A DNA stretch of 64,000 nt from contig CM034307.1 in the NCBI GenBank assembly GCA_019925795.1, positions 40,077,201-40,141,200 of the forward strand. Direction: 5' to 3'. The notes under the pieces were generated by a model. It was not told the origin of the DNA and did no database searches. It saw nothing but the letters and a program-made list of their open reading frames with translations. Numbering within the stretch: position 1 is the stretch's first letter; every line of letters begins with the position of its first letter. This DNA comes from Dendrobium chrysotoxum. Its lineage: Eukaryota; Streptophyta; Magnoliopsida; Asparagales; Orchidaceae. The position numbers were made by a program, and so were the translations under genes. This document shows positions 33,501 through 45,323 of the stretch, piece by piece.

Positions 33501-34752
33501 AGACCTTCTAAGAATTTTTCTTTCCAGTAGTTAGAACTGGCATCCGAAAGATTCATGACTCTGGTCATAAAAACATCTTTGTACCATCTAAAATGAGATA
33601 ATGATGGACATTTAAGTTTTTGTAATAAAGAACGCATCTGTTCTCTATTATCTGTCATATATCCTAAGAAATGTTCTAGGATATTATGAATAAGCGTATA
33701 TACCGCTTCATCATTTGGTTTTTCTAAATCTAAAAGACTTTTTTCACTTTGTAAATCATTTTCTCGGCTTGGCTAAGATAATTATCCCACCAGCCTTTCA
33801 GAATACCAGTAAATCCATTGATGATAATCTGGACCACTTCCCAGGGGTGATGCCCTTTGCTTTGAGCGACCGCCGAGTAAATAAGCATTCTATGTACAGT
33901 TTTATGAATTTGATAGTCTGATAGACCGTCAAAATTCCATTCATAAAGTTGTCTCGGGTCATAAGAGATTTGTTCATTTAGATCTTCTTCATATAAGAGA
34001 TCTGAGGGGGTTGGACGTTGGTAGTAATATTTACCCATTGATTTCTTGGGATATTTAAGTTTGTTAATGTTTAAGGGAGGCTCACTTCCTAGTTGCCTAA
34101 ATTGTTCTTCTAGGTTTGTAATATCAAGATTACTGTCGGAGTCAGATTGAGTTTCTGAGGTGGAACTATCTTCTCCGTTGAGTGCAGTAATCTTTTTAGA
34201 TTTAATTTGCTTAATTACTTCTGAGATTTGTAAATCTTCATCCAAATTCATTTTGATTGGAGGTGGCAGTTTTACTGCTGGTTTAGTTACAACCATTTTA
34301 GAGACTGAAGATGAATCCTCTTGGCTTTGTTTTTGATCAACTTTTATTTTTAAGTGATCTAGTTTTTGATCTATACTTTCTAAATGAGAAGTAATAATTT
34401 GTAATGTATTGTTGGTATAATTGAGTTGTTTGATTAGTATACCAAATTCTCTGATGGCTTGTGGATCAGAGGATATAGTACTAAATGGAGCCATGATAAT
34501 GTCTGGCTTAGGAGTTGGGTCTTTCAACATTTTGATATTGTTTGTTATTTGATTAACAAACCAGTTAGCAAAAGGAATAGTAGCTTTTCCCCTTTTATTT
34601 AACGTTTCGAGATCAAGAAAATATTGATCTGAATATGTAATACGTTCGTCTTCCGAAAATGTCTTTCGATACCAAAGTCTAAATGGTTCGTATTTTGGAA
34701 GCATATAATGACGGATAACCGTCTCTCTTAATTCGGAATCTAATCCGTACAT
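30527..34752 (-). pseudogene. Unit C polyprotein, single frameshift
   Basis: One T is missing from the T run at 33759-33762, so the frame breaks after about residue 330 in the capsid (ending LSQAEK before a novel tail). No nonsense codon is seen in the remaining 1043+ codons, which keep zinc knuckle, protease, RT and RNase H. This is the only polyprotein here disabled by an indel alone. A charge change lies in the RT (EEDRYETAF versus EEDRYKTAF). KSQEDSSSV and LQIITSH mark this unit in the N-terminal coiled-coil part. Confidence 0.95.
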
Positions 34753-35774
34753 TAAAACTGTATTTCAGAGGGAGTAGGGGAACGAAAATCTTGACTTCCC
34801 CTTATAGGATGTAAGATCATATTTCTGTTAAGCACAAGGCCTGGACTAGCAGATATTTCAGAATCATCCGATTTTGATGTTCTGATTTCTTCTCCTGAGG
34901 TAGAGGGTATAGAAATTCGCGGGAGGTGAATGGATCGCCGAGGATTGAACCGAACTTCTACATCACCGTCGGACGTTTGAATGATTTGTTCAATGTCCTG
35001 ATTTAGAGTGGGTTGCGGGGTTATAACTTGTGGTAAAGTCCATTGCTCGGGGAATGTGATTTCATTCCATCTAATGACTCTATTGGTCGCTATGTTGGAT
35101 GCTAACAGATTGGTTTCAATTAGGGTTGTTCGACTGTTAGGTTGAACCATTTTTTTCACCTTGGGACTTAAGGTATTCATGATTTTGAAGTGGATCCTAT
35201 AGACTAGAGCTATGGTTTCGGATCCTGGAAGGAAATTATATCCATGAAGCTGTAGATGGAGTTTTAGAGCTTCGAAGAGATTAACGTCACTGAGTGAGAG
35301 ACTCAGATTTGGAAAAGTGTTAAAATAAACGGGGCCATGACATAGGCTAGTTTCCATAACCCCCATTAGGGATTGTGCCCAGTTGAGGCATCGACCATCT
35401 CTAAGACAAGTGAGGATAGAGGCATTTAGTCCACGAAGTGTAAGTGGTTTAAAGGCGATCTGTATGAGACCTATGTGTATATATTTGTAGTCTTGCATAT
35501 AAGACCTAAGGTCATCATAGCAAAGTAAAGGGATAGTTTTTTCTATGGAATCAATCGTTATAGATTGCTCTACCGTTTTTATGGTAGATTTACCTTTGAA
35601 ATCAAAGGTTCCGATTTGGTAGATTAATGTTTTATCTACCTTTGGTAAAGACCATTGGTTGAGATCCTCTTCATTTAGAGGATATTCGATTAATTCAGCG
35701 TTTTTAATATCTCGGAAAGAGGGTATATGCCCCTTTTGGAGAATGGACGAAGGATTCGTCGAAGAAGAAGTCAT
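34752..35774 (-). CDS. Unit C movement protein, intact 340 aa
   Basis: The frame is open from ATG to TAA, and its stop overlaps the polyprotein start (TAATG). It carries haplotype 1 markers: GPVYF, NMILHP and a GATCATATT 3' segment. It begins MTSSSTNP instead of MASSSTNP, has KGHIPSF for KGHVPSF, and ends SEIQF. The 30K-type core spans about residues 45-215. Movement proteins of this family line plasmodesmata with tubules or widen them so that virus can pass between cells (family knowledge). Confidence 0.92.
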   Translation of the reverse strand: MTSSSTNPSSILQKGHIPSFRDIKNAELIEYPLNEEDLNQWSLPKVDKTLIYQIGTFDFKGKSTIKTVEQSITIDSIEKTIPLLCYDDLRSYMQDYKYIHIGLIQIAFKPLTLRGLNASILTCLRDGRCLNWAQSLMGVMETSLCHGPVYFNTFPNLSLSLSDVNLFEALKLHLQLHGYNFLPGSETIALVYRIHFKIMNTLSPKVKKMVQPNSRTTLIETNLLASNIATNRVIRWNEITFPEQWTLPQVITPQPTLNQDIEQIIQTSDGDVEVRFNPRRSIHLPRISIPSTSGEEIRTSKSDDSEISASPGLVLNRNMILHPIRGSQDFRSPTPSEIQF

Positions 35775-36543
35775 AACAAAAATTCTGGTGTTAAGACTGT
35801 TTTGTTCACGATTTTGTAAAGGAGACGTAAGCTTATAACGATAAGATAACTGAATAAAGCTACAGATGTTCTCTATCTAATCCCTCGAAGTATCCCGGAC
35901 TAACTACCCAAATCGCAACGGGGTTTACTGCCAAACTTCAGTAGATTAAAATAGATGCATAAGAGCTGCAAACAGTTATAATAAAGCTAAATCAAAAGTT
36001 TTGAGATAAATTGCAGTTAAGTACGTGGCGTTGTACGGTCTCCATGGCACAAATGGATGACTCCATTTTTAATGGCGCCGTTAGGACACTTAGCCCCCCA
36101 GGAGAGAGTTTCCAGCCCATATACTATAACGAGTTTAGACAAAGACATGATGATGGGTATACATCCCCCCCCAAAAAAAAGAGAACAAAGCAGACTGAAC
36201 AACCAGAGAGGATTACTCCTCCATGGCTCTGATACCAAATTGCGGAAATATAATAAAATAAAACAACAGACTAAGAACGAACAACTGAAAAGATTTATTT
36301 ACCCAAATCGGAGCCAAAGCAACTGGATATTTTTATTGCACACAGAGAGAGAGAGAGAGAGAGAGATTACAAGTGATGCTCCTTAAGGCTGGCAAACCCA
36401 AACATATATAGCCTCAGAAGACTTACAAACTAAGCAAACATAGGAAACATAGGAAACATAAGATTCCCTACAATAATAATTGGAGACTAGTGGCCAATTA
36501 TGAGTGGGAATACAGCGTAAAAGATGCTCTACTAGAGCTGGCT
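35775..36543 (-). promoter_or_regulatory. C/D intergenic region: promoter and type I leader
   Basis: The TATA box is at 36404-36410 and the CT tract has about 11 units. The leader is type I: from the primer site outward it reads CCGCAATT-type sequence and an A/T-rich stretch (36241-36266) without the 59-bp insert, giving a unit step of 7372 bp, about 50 bp shorter than type II steps. Confidence 0.8.
36221..36237 (-). other. Primer-binding site, unit C
   Basis: TGGTATCAGAGCCATGG on the minus strand, here preceded (sense) by the type I leader end CCGCAATT. Confidence 0.92.
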
Positions 36544-37899
36544 TTACAAAAAGTCGTCCTGATCTTCGGTTAGTGGTGCCTTTCCAGGACGATGGCTGGG
36601 TCCAGGTTCCTGTGTCTTTGTGCTCTGGTGGTCCTATGTGTCGGGCGTGGTTTCATCTGACTGTTGAGAAATTAAATCTTCGTCCTCTGGAAATAACTGA
36701 AGCATTTGATCCAAATATGCCTTTTGAAGTCGGGCTTTGATCTGGTCGGTAGACTCGTGAGGATACCTTTGTTTCAATTGCTTCTGCAGTTTGCCTAATG
36801 AAAACTCTGCTGGAGAGGGTTGTCTTAGATTTTTGACAATGTTATTTTGAATAACTTTGTCTATTTGTTTTTTCTTGTCTGCAATGATAATAGCAGACCA
36901 CCATTTAACGGAGAAGTTTCTCATTAAACATTTAAGATTTAAAGTGTCTCGATTAATTTCGGTGCTCCAGGTCCATATCCATGGTATCTGGGCTTGTGCA
37001 AAAAAATAAAATTCACTCATGCCATCTATGAAATCGTCTGTTTTGATGGCTTGGAGATGGGAGGAAGATTCAACCCATTGGTTGTAACTGATCTGAAGCT
37101 CAGCTGGCAGGATAGTGATGGTGGCTCCTTTGGCTTCCCACCATTTATAGAATCAATATGGAGTAGGTTGATCTAATAGGTCTGGATTAAGGATAAACAT
37201 CCAGGAGTGTGAATGCGAAGGATTTAATATATAGAAGGCTTTATGCATGGCTTGTACGTAAGTCCAATAGTTGAACGAGCAGGACCTAGTCGTTCCATCT
37301 GCATTTTGCAGCTCACACCTTTGAATTTGGAAGGGGGTTATTCCCCAATCCTTTGGATGAATAACACGAAGGATATTAGCACGGCTATAGGTAAACTCGC
37401 GTTTGGCATCGTAATGATGCTTAATATCTATGCATTGGAGATATAAAAGGATGGCTTCATAAGCAGTTCTATCATATGTAGAATCTTGGAGAAACGGATT
37501 TTGGTTTAGGTATTTATGAAATAAAGACCAGGCCGATGTGGTCTCATAATCTTCGGGATTAAGATCCAACAGATGTTCAACTCCGGTTTTGAGAATAGGT
37601 TCAAACATATCTGAAGTTTGAGTGTTTACTGGAAGTTCGATGGCTGATTGCATCGTTTCATGAGTTTCAGTTTTGATTTGGGCTGAACTCGAGTCCTCTT
37701 GGGAACCGTAGAGGTAAGTTTTAAGTGGGATTAACTTAGGAAGAGGAGGGAATTCTCCTCGGCCATAGCCTGACGGGCCTCGTCCTTGTTGGCCTCTGCC
37801 TCGGCCACGATAATTGCCACGTGATGGTGGCCAACCTCGACCGCGTTGCGGTGTTGTGCTGGCGCGCCCTTTAGGGGTGCGCCACCCCTCCGGATCCAT
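36544..37899 (-). pseudogene. Unit D ORF3, two nonsense codons
   Basis: TGG reads TGA at 37153-37155, ending the product after residue 248 inside the tryptophan-rich domain (PTPY, just before WFYKWW). A second stop, TAG at 36634-36636, is shared with unit C. The N-terminal RG tract is intact. ELPVNTQ is shared with unit A. Confidence 0.93.
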
Positions 37900-40800
37900 C
37901 AGTCGGGAATTCCTGCAAGGTATTCGCGAGTTAAGAAATCAGGCAAAGAATTATCTTTACCTTTGATGAATTCAATAGAGAAATCAAAAATAGCTAGTTG
38001 AGCTTGCCAAGTCGCAAAGATTTGTTTAGATGCTAGATTTTTAACATCCTTTTCTAAAATATATTTTGCAGAAGAACAATCAATACGCAATAAAAAATGT
38101 GTGTTGAGAAGATCATCTTGAAATTTAGTAATAGATTTAACGATGGCCAACATTTCTTTTTTTATAGTTGGATATTTCATTTGAGTAGGATTCCAAAATC
38201 CTGAGACAAAACGAACTAATTCTTCCTTTTGAGAAGAGGGGTTTTTTTGTTTCAGAATCCCGCCAAATCCTATATGCGAAGCATCGGTTTCGACTATTTT
38301 GGAAAATGAGGGATTTGCGAGATTTAAGCAGGGTAAGTTTTTAACATGTTGTTTAATGATCTGCACTGCTTTAGTACACGTGTCATCCCAAGGAGATGCA
38401 TTTTTGCGAAGTCGTTTATATAAAGGAGCGGCATCGCTGGCTAGATTTTTATAAAAGTCTGCCACGTAGTTTAGAGCTCCTAAGAAGCGTTGTAATTGCT
38501 GTTTATCTAATATTTTATCGGGAAATTTTTCTGCAAAGGCAATACTTCGCTGAATGGGTGTAATAGTGTCATTTTGGATAGTATGACCTAGAAATCGGAT
38601 TTCTTGTTGAAAGAGTTTTATTTTGGGTTCGGAGAGAACTAAGCCGTTTTGGATAACGAGCCATTTAAATGTTTTTAAATGTCGAAAATGTTCATCTATT
38701 GTTTTGGAAAATATCAAAACATCATCAATATAAACAAGAATATATTTTTCGTAAGGATTAAAAATGTCATTCATAATATGTTGAAATTCAGATGGGGCAT
38801 TTTTTAATCCAAAAGGCATAACGTTCCATTCGTATTGGCCAAAAGGAACCGTGAAGGCCGTTTTATAACGATCTTCTTCTTTGATCTGGATCTGCCAATA
38901 TCCAGACTTTAAATCAAATTTAGAAAAAATATTAGCTTGGGCTAAGCGATTTAGAAGATCTCGTTTGTTAGGAATAGGATATCGTATCCATTTCAGAACA
39001 TGGTTAAGGGGCTTGTAATTAATTACAAGTCGGGGTTTACCTCTTTCTTTTTCGGCTGCATTCATTACATAAAAGGCAGTGCAGCTCCATGGAGAGCTTG
39101 ACTGGCTAATGATTTTCTTTTGGAGTAAATCATCTATTTCTTTATAACAAAGTGCGAGATATTCTTTATTCATTTGCGAGGGCCGAGACTTGGTTGGAAT
39201 ATCGATTTCATCAAAATCGTCAACGTAAGGAAGGCTTACACAATGAATTTTACGATTCCAAAAGCTTATGGGATTTTCACCACATACTTGTTGTTTTAGT
39301 TCTAACTCGAATTTTGAAATTTTATCTTGAATCGTTTTGCTTTGGAGCTTTTGGGTAAGCTCTGTAGTTAAAATTTCTTTGGTTAAGAAATTTATATGGA
39401 TTTGTTTTCCTTTGCATTTATTCATCTCATTTAAGATGATTTCTCTAGGATCAGTGATGAAATTGAATTTAATTGGTGGATTGTGACAATAAGAGGTAAT
39501 ACCCTTTTGGTCAGTTGCAATAGGCATGATACTATGTAGGAAAGGAGTTCCTAGGATAATATGCTGGGATAAATTTTTTACTAATAGAAAAGGGGTTTTA
39601 ATACAGTAGTCATCTTGACATACCGCTGCTTGAGATAATTTATAACGAATTTCCATTGAGTTACCACTAGCTGAAGTCAGCTTTTGAGTGGTTTTTTCAA
39701 AATATTTAGAAGGGACTATGCCTTCCTGAAGGCAGTTCATATCAGCTCCACTATCAACTAATGCGGTAAGATGTGGAAGTACATAAGAAGGACCTATAAC
39801 TAAGGTGATAGAAATGTACCATTTGTGGATAATGGCTTTCTGTAGGGAGTTGATGAGAGTAGTTGTAGTAGCGACCTGGGGTTCAATCTCAGCAGGTTCG
39901 AGATCAGGTTGTTCTAAAATTTGATCTAACTCAATCTGAGTAACTCTGTTGGCAAGTTGATGTTGTTCTAATTTTAAAGCTTGAAATTCAAGCTTTAAGC
40001 TTTTAAGTTCAGATTTTAACTCGTGGAGAGAAGTCGGGGTGATTTCGCGCTCACTTTCCTTGAGTTTAAATTTATCTAAGACTTCTTTCATTGAATAGTT
40101 AGGGAACTTATACGTTCGTTGTAAAGGAGTCTCGTCTGAAGTACCTAATAATTTTATGATTTGATCTCTGGTTTTAGGATCTTGAACTTCTCCAAGAAGT
40201 TGAATCATTTGAGTTTTTTGTTCATCTGTTAGAACAAATAAACCTGATTTTTCTACTATAGATTTATAGTAATCACTGCTATTGCAGTTAGTACAGCAAG
40301 GAGAGTCACTAGACTCGGTATCTGACTCATCGATCTCAGCAATAGATTCTGAGTCGGAGGCTGTGTCGTTATCAGAACGTAGTAATATGTGGATTAATAA
40401 ATCTTTTGTTTCACTGTCGAGTTTTAACTCATTAATTTTCCTTTTCATTGGACATTTATTTGAATAATGCCCAGTTTTGCCACATTTAAAGCATTTTATT
40501 TGTTTGTCAGACTGCTGAGGTTTGTCTTTGTCACGATTGTGTTTAGAAAAACCTTTAGGTTTAAATTTTCTTTTATGATGTTTATCTTTGAATGATTTTT
40601 CGTGATGGAATTGAGTTTTCTGCTTAGCAGAGTGTTTTTCCCTTTTCGTTAAGGGACCAGGACATGCGAATTGTTCGCAAAACGCTCCTAATTGTTTTCG
40701 ATCTGAAATGCGTTCTTTTTTCAATTGTTGATTCATACGAATGTCATTGCAGAGGGTAATACCTACTTTAATGCATTCACTTATTATACGTCCATACGTA

Positions 40801-42125
40801 TAAAGTTCAAACTGCAATTGACCATTTGTATTTCTTAATTTTTCTTTAACTTTTGTAGCAAAGGTGGCAGGTAGACCTTCTAAGAATTTTTCTTTCCAGT
40901 AGTTAGAACTGGCATCCGAAAGATTCATGACTCTGGTCATAAAAACATCTTTGTACCATCTAAAATGAGATAATGATGGACATTTAAGTTTTTGTAATAA
41001 AGAACGCATCTGTTCTCTATTATCTGTCATATATCCTAAGAAATGTTCTAGGATATTATGAATATGCGTATATACCGCTTCATCGTTTGGTTTTTCTGAA
41101 TCTAAAAGACTTTTTTCACTTTGTAAATCATTTTTCTCGGCTTGGCTAAGATAATTATCCCACCAGCCTTTCAGAATACCAGTAAATCCATTGATGATAA
41201 TCTAGACCACTTCCCAGGGGTGATGCCCTTTGCTTTGAGCGACCGCCGAGTAAATAAGCATTCTATGTACAGTTTTATGAATTTGATAGTCTGATAGACC
41301 GTCAAAATTCCATTCATAAAGTTGTCTTGGGTCATAAGAGATTTGTTCATTTAGATCTTCTTCATATAAGAGATCTGAGGGGGTTGGACGTTGGTAGTAA
41401 TATTTACCCATTGATTTCTTGGGATATTTAAGTTTGTTAATGTTTAAGGGAGGCTCACTTCCTAGTTGCCTAAATTGTTCTTCTAGGTTTGTAATATCAA
41501 GATTACTGTCGGAGTCAGATTGAGTTTCTGAGGTGGAACTATCTTCTCCGTTGAGTGCAGTAATCTTTTTAGATTTAATTTGCTTAATTACTTCTGAGAT
41601 TTGTAAATCTTCATCCAAATTCATTTTGATTGGAGGTGGCAGTTTTACTGCTGGTTTAGTTACAACCATTTTAGAGACTGAAGATGAAGCCTCTTGGCTT
41701 TGTTTTTGATCAACTTTTGTTTTTAAGTGATCTAGTTTTTGATCTATACTTTCTAAATGAGAAGTAATAAGTTGTAATGTATTGTTGGTATAATTGAGTT
41801 GTTTGATTAGTATACCAAATTCTCTGATGGCTTGTGGATCAGAGGATATAGTACTAAATGGAGCCATGATAATGTCTGGCTTAGGAGTTGGGTCTTTCAA
41901 CATTTTGATATTGTTTGTTATTTGATTAACAAACCAGTTAGCAAAAGGAATAGTAGCTTTTCCCCTTTTATTTAACGTTTCGAGATCAAGAAAATATTGA
42001 TCTGAATATGTAATACGTTCGTCTTCTGAAAATGTCTTTTGATACCAAAGTCTAAATGGTTCGTATTTTGGAAGCATATAATGACGGATAACCGTCTCTC
42101 TTAATTCGGAATCTAATCCGTACAT
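37899..42125 (-). pseudogene. Unit D polyprotein, one nonsense codon
   Basis: Full 1409-codon length. CAG reads TAG at 41202-41204, stopping after residue 307 at the beginning of the capsid core (HHPWEVV). Everything downstream, over 1100 codons including zinc knuckle, protease, RT and RNase H, is open. Unit-specific residues are WYQKTF for WYRKTF near the N-terminus, a histidine in AVYTHIHN, and LRNTNGQ for LRNANGQ. Confidence 0.95.
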
Positions 42126-43146
42126 TAAAACTGCATTTCAGAGGGAGTAGGGGAACGGAAATCTTGACTTCCCCTTATAGGATGTAAGATCCTATTTCTG
42201 TTAAGCACAAGGCCTGGACTAGCAGATATTTCAGAATCATCCGATTTTGATGTTCTGATTTCTTCTCCTGAGGTAGAGGGTATAGAAATTCGCGGGAGGT
42301 GAATGGATCGCCGAGGATTGAACCGAACTTCTACATCGCCGTCGGACGTTTGAATGATTTGTTCAAGTCCTGATTTAGAGTGGGTTGCGGGGTTATAACT
42401 TGTGGTAAAGTCCATTGCTCGGGGAATGTGATTTCATTCCATCTAATGACTCTATTGGTCGCTATGTTGGATGCTAACAGATTGGTTTCAATTAGGGTTG
42501 TTCGACTGTTAGGTTGAACCATTTTTTTCACCTTGGGACTTAAGGTATTCATGATTTTGAAGTGGATCCTATAGACTAGAGCTATGGTTTCGGATCCTGG
42601 AAGGAAATTATATCCATGAAGCTGTAGATGGAGTTTTAGAGCTTCGAAGAGATTAACGTCACTGAGTGAGAGACTCAGATTTGGAAAAGTGTTAAAATAA
42701 ATGGGGCCATGACATAGGCTAGTTTCCATAACCCCCATTAGGGATTGTGCCCAGTTGAGGCATCGACCATCTCTAAGACAAGTGAGGATAGAGGCATTTA
42801 GTCCATGAAGTGTAAGTGGTTTAAAGGCGATCTGTATGAGACCTATGTGTATATATTTGTAGTCTTGCATATAAGACCTAAGGTCATCATAGCAAAGTAA
42901 AGGGATAGTTTTTTCTATGGAATCAATCGTTATAGATTGCTCTACCGTTTTTATGGTAGATTTACCTTTGAAATCAAAGGTTCCGATTTGGTAGATTAAT
43001 GTTTTATCTACCTTTGGTAAAGACCATTGGTTGAGATCCTCTTCATTTAGAGGATATTCGATTAATTCAGCGTTTTTAATATCTCGGAAAGAGGGTACAT
43101 GCCCCTTTTGGAGAATGGACAAAGGATTCGTCGAAGAAGAAGCCAT
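42125..43146 (-). pseudogene. Unit D movement protein, 1-bp deletion shared with unit B
   Basis: The same single-base loss as in unit B, here at 42366/42367, shifts the frame after about residue 258. The 30K core is preserved. LTLHGLN replaces LTLRGLN. The haplotype 2 markers GPIYF and NRILHP are present in the two open frames that cover the gene. Confidence 0.93.
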
Positions 43147-43754
43147 AACAAAAATTCTGGTGTTAAGACTGTTTTGTTCACGATTTTGTAAAGGAGACGT
43201 AAGCTTATAACGATAAGATAACTGAATAAAGCTACAGATGTTCTCTATCTAATCCCTCGAAGTATCCCGGACTAACTACCCAAATCGCAACGGGGTTTAC
43301 TGCCAAACTTCAGTAGATTAAAATAGATGCATAAGAGCTGCAAACAGTTATAATAAAGCTAAATCAAAAGTTCTGAGATAAACTGCAGTTAAGTACGTGG
43401 CGTTGTACGGTCTCCATGGCACAAATGGATGACTCCATTTTTAATGGCGCCGTTAGGACACTTAGCCCCCCAGGAGAGAGTTTCCAGCCCATATACTATA
43501 ACGAGTTTAGACAAAGACATGATGATGGGTATACATCCCCCCCAAAAAAAAGAGAACAAAGCAGACTGAACAACCAGAGAGGATTACTCCTCCATGGCTC
43601 TGATACCAAATTGTACATTAAAACTGCATTTCAGAGGGAGTAGGGGAACGGAAATCTTGACTTCCCCTTATGGTTCCCCTTACAGACTAAGAACGAACAA
43701 CTGAAAAGATTTATTTACCCAAATCGGAGCCAAAGCAACTGGATATTTTTATTG

Positions 43755-43793
<39 letters not shown>

Positions 43794-43967
43794 CAAGTGA
43801 TGCTCCTTAAGGCTGGCAAACCCAAACATATATAGCCTCAGAAGACTTACAAACTAAGCAAACATAGGAAACATAGGAAACATAAGATTCCCTACAATAA
43901 TAATTGGAGACTAGTGGCCAATTATGAGTGGGAATACAGCGTAAAAGATGCTCTACTAGAGCTGGCT
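43147..43967 (-). promoter_or_regulatory. D/E intergenic region: promoter and type II leader
   Basis: The TATA box is at 43828-43834, and the CT tract is the longest in the array (about 15 units). The 59-bp insert lies at 43613-43671 beside the primer site. The unit step here is 7424 bp. Confidence 0.8.
43592..43608 (-). other. Primer-binding site, unit D
   Basis: Identical TGGTATCAGAGCCATGG on the minus strand, adjoining the type II insert. Confidence 0.92.
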
Positions 43968-45323
43968 TTACAAAAAGTCGTCCTGATCTTCGGTTAGTGG
44001 TGCCTTTCCAGGACGATGGCTGGGTCCAGGTTCCTGTGTCTTTGTGCTCTGGTGGTCCCATGTGTCGGGCGTGGTTTCATCTGACTGTTGAGAAATTAAA
44101 TCTTCGTCCTCTGGAAATAACTGAAGCATTTGATCCAAATATGCCTTTTGAAGTCGGGCTTTGATCTGGTCGGTAGACTCGTGAGGATACCTTTGTTTCA
44201 ATTGCTTCTGCAGTTTGCCTAATGAAAACTCTGCTGGAGAGGGTTGTCTTAGATTTTTGACAATGTTATTTTGAATAACTTTGTCTATTTGTTTTTTCTT
44301 GTCTGCAATGATAATAGCAGACCACCATTTAACGGAGAAGTTTCTCATTAAACATTTAAGATTTAAAGTGTCTCGATTAATTTCGGTGCTCCAGGTCCAT
44401 ATCCATGGTATCTGGGCTTGTGCAAAAAAATAAAATTCACTCATGCCATCTATGAAATCATCTGTTTTGATGGCTTGGAGATGGGAGGAAGATTCAACCC
44501 ATTGGTTGTAACTGATCTGAAGCTCAGCTGGCAGGATAGTGATGGTGGCTCCTTTGGCTTCCCACCATTTATAGAACCAATATGGAGTAGGTTGATCTAA
44601 TAGGTCTGGATTAAGGATAAACATCCAGGAGTGTAAATGCGAAGGATTTAATATATAGAAGGCTTTATGCATGGCTTGTACGTAAGTCCAATAGTTGAAC
44701 GAGCAGGACCTAGTCGTTCCATCTGCATTTTGCAGCTCACACCTTTGAATTTGGAAGGGGGTTATTCCCCAATCCTTTGGATGAATAACACGAAGGATAT
44801 TAGCACGGCTATAGGTAAACTCGCGTTTGGCATCGTAATGATGCTTAATATCTATGCATTGGAGATATAAAAGGATGGCTTCATAAGCAGTTCTATCATA
44901 TGTAGAATCTTGGAGAAACGGATTTTGGTTTAGGTATTTATGAAATAAAGACCAGGCCGATGTGGTCTCATAATCTTCGGGATTAAGATCCAACAGATGT
45001 TCAACTCCAGTTTTGAGAATAGGTTCAAACATATCTGAAGTTTGAGTGTTTACTTGAAGTTCGATGGCTGATTGCATCGTTTCATGAGTTTCAGTTTTGA
45101 TTTGGGCTGAACTCGAGTCCTCTTGGGAACCGTAGAGGTAAGTTTTAAGTGGGATTAACTTAGGAAGAGGAGGGAATTCTCCTCGGCCATAGCTTGACGG
45201 GCCTCGTCCTTGTTGGCCTCTGCCTCGGCCACGATAGTTGCCACGTGATGGTGGCCAACCTCGACCGCGTTGCGGTGTTGTGCTGGCGCGCCCTTTAGGG
45301 GTGCGCCACCCCTCCGGATCCAT
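43968..45323 (-). CDS. Unit E ORF3, intact 451-aa RG-rich protein
   Basis: Open from the TGATG-coupled start to the stop at 43968. Two substitutions separate it from unit F: GPSSYGRG for GPSGYGRG in the RG tract and NPSHLHSW for NPSHSHSW in the aromatic domain. It has no signal peptide and no membrane segment. The RG-rich N-terminus plus a globular aromatic domain would suit an RNA-binding or assembly role, which is inference. Confidence 0.88.
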   Translation of the reverse strand: MDPEGWRTPKGRASTTPQRGRGWPPSRGNYRGRGRGQQGRGPSSYGRGEFPPLPKLIPLKTYLYGSQEDSSSAQIKTETHETMQSAIELQVNTQTSDMFEPILKTGVEHLLDLNPEDYETTSAWSLFHKYLNQNPFLQDSTYDRTAYEAILLYLQCIDIKHHYDAKREFTYSRANILRVIHPKDWGITPFQIQRCELQNADGTTRSCSFNYWTYVQAMHKAFYILNPSHLHSWMFILNPDLLDQPTPYWFYKWWEAKGATITILPAELQISYNQWVESSSHLQAIKTDDFIDGMSEFYFFAQAQIPWIWTWSTEINRDTLNLKCLMRNFSVKWWSAIIIADKKKQIDKVIQNNIVKNLRQPSPAEFSLGKLQKQLKQRYPHESTDQIKARLQKAYLDQMLQLFPEDEDLISQQSDETTPDTWDHQSTKTQEPGPSHRPGKAPLTEDQDDFL

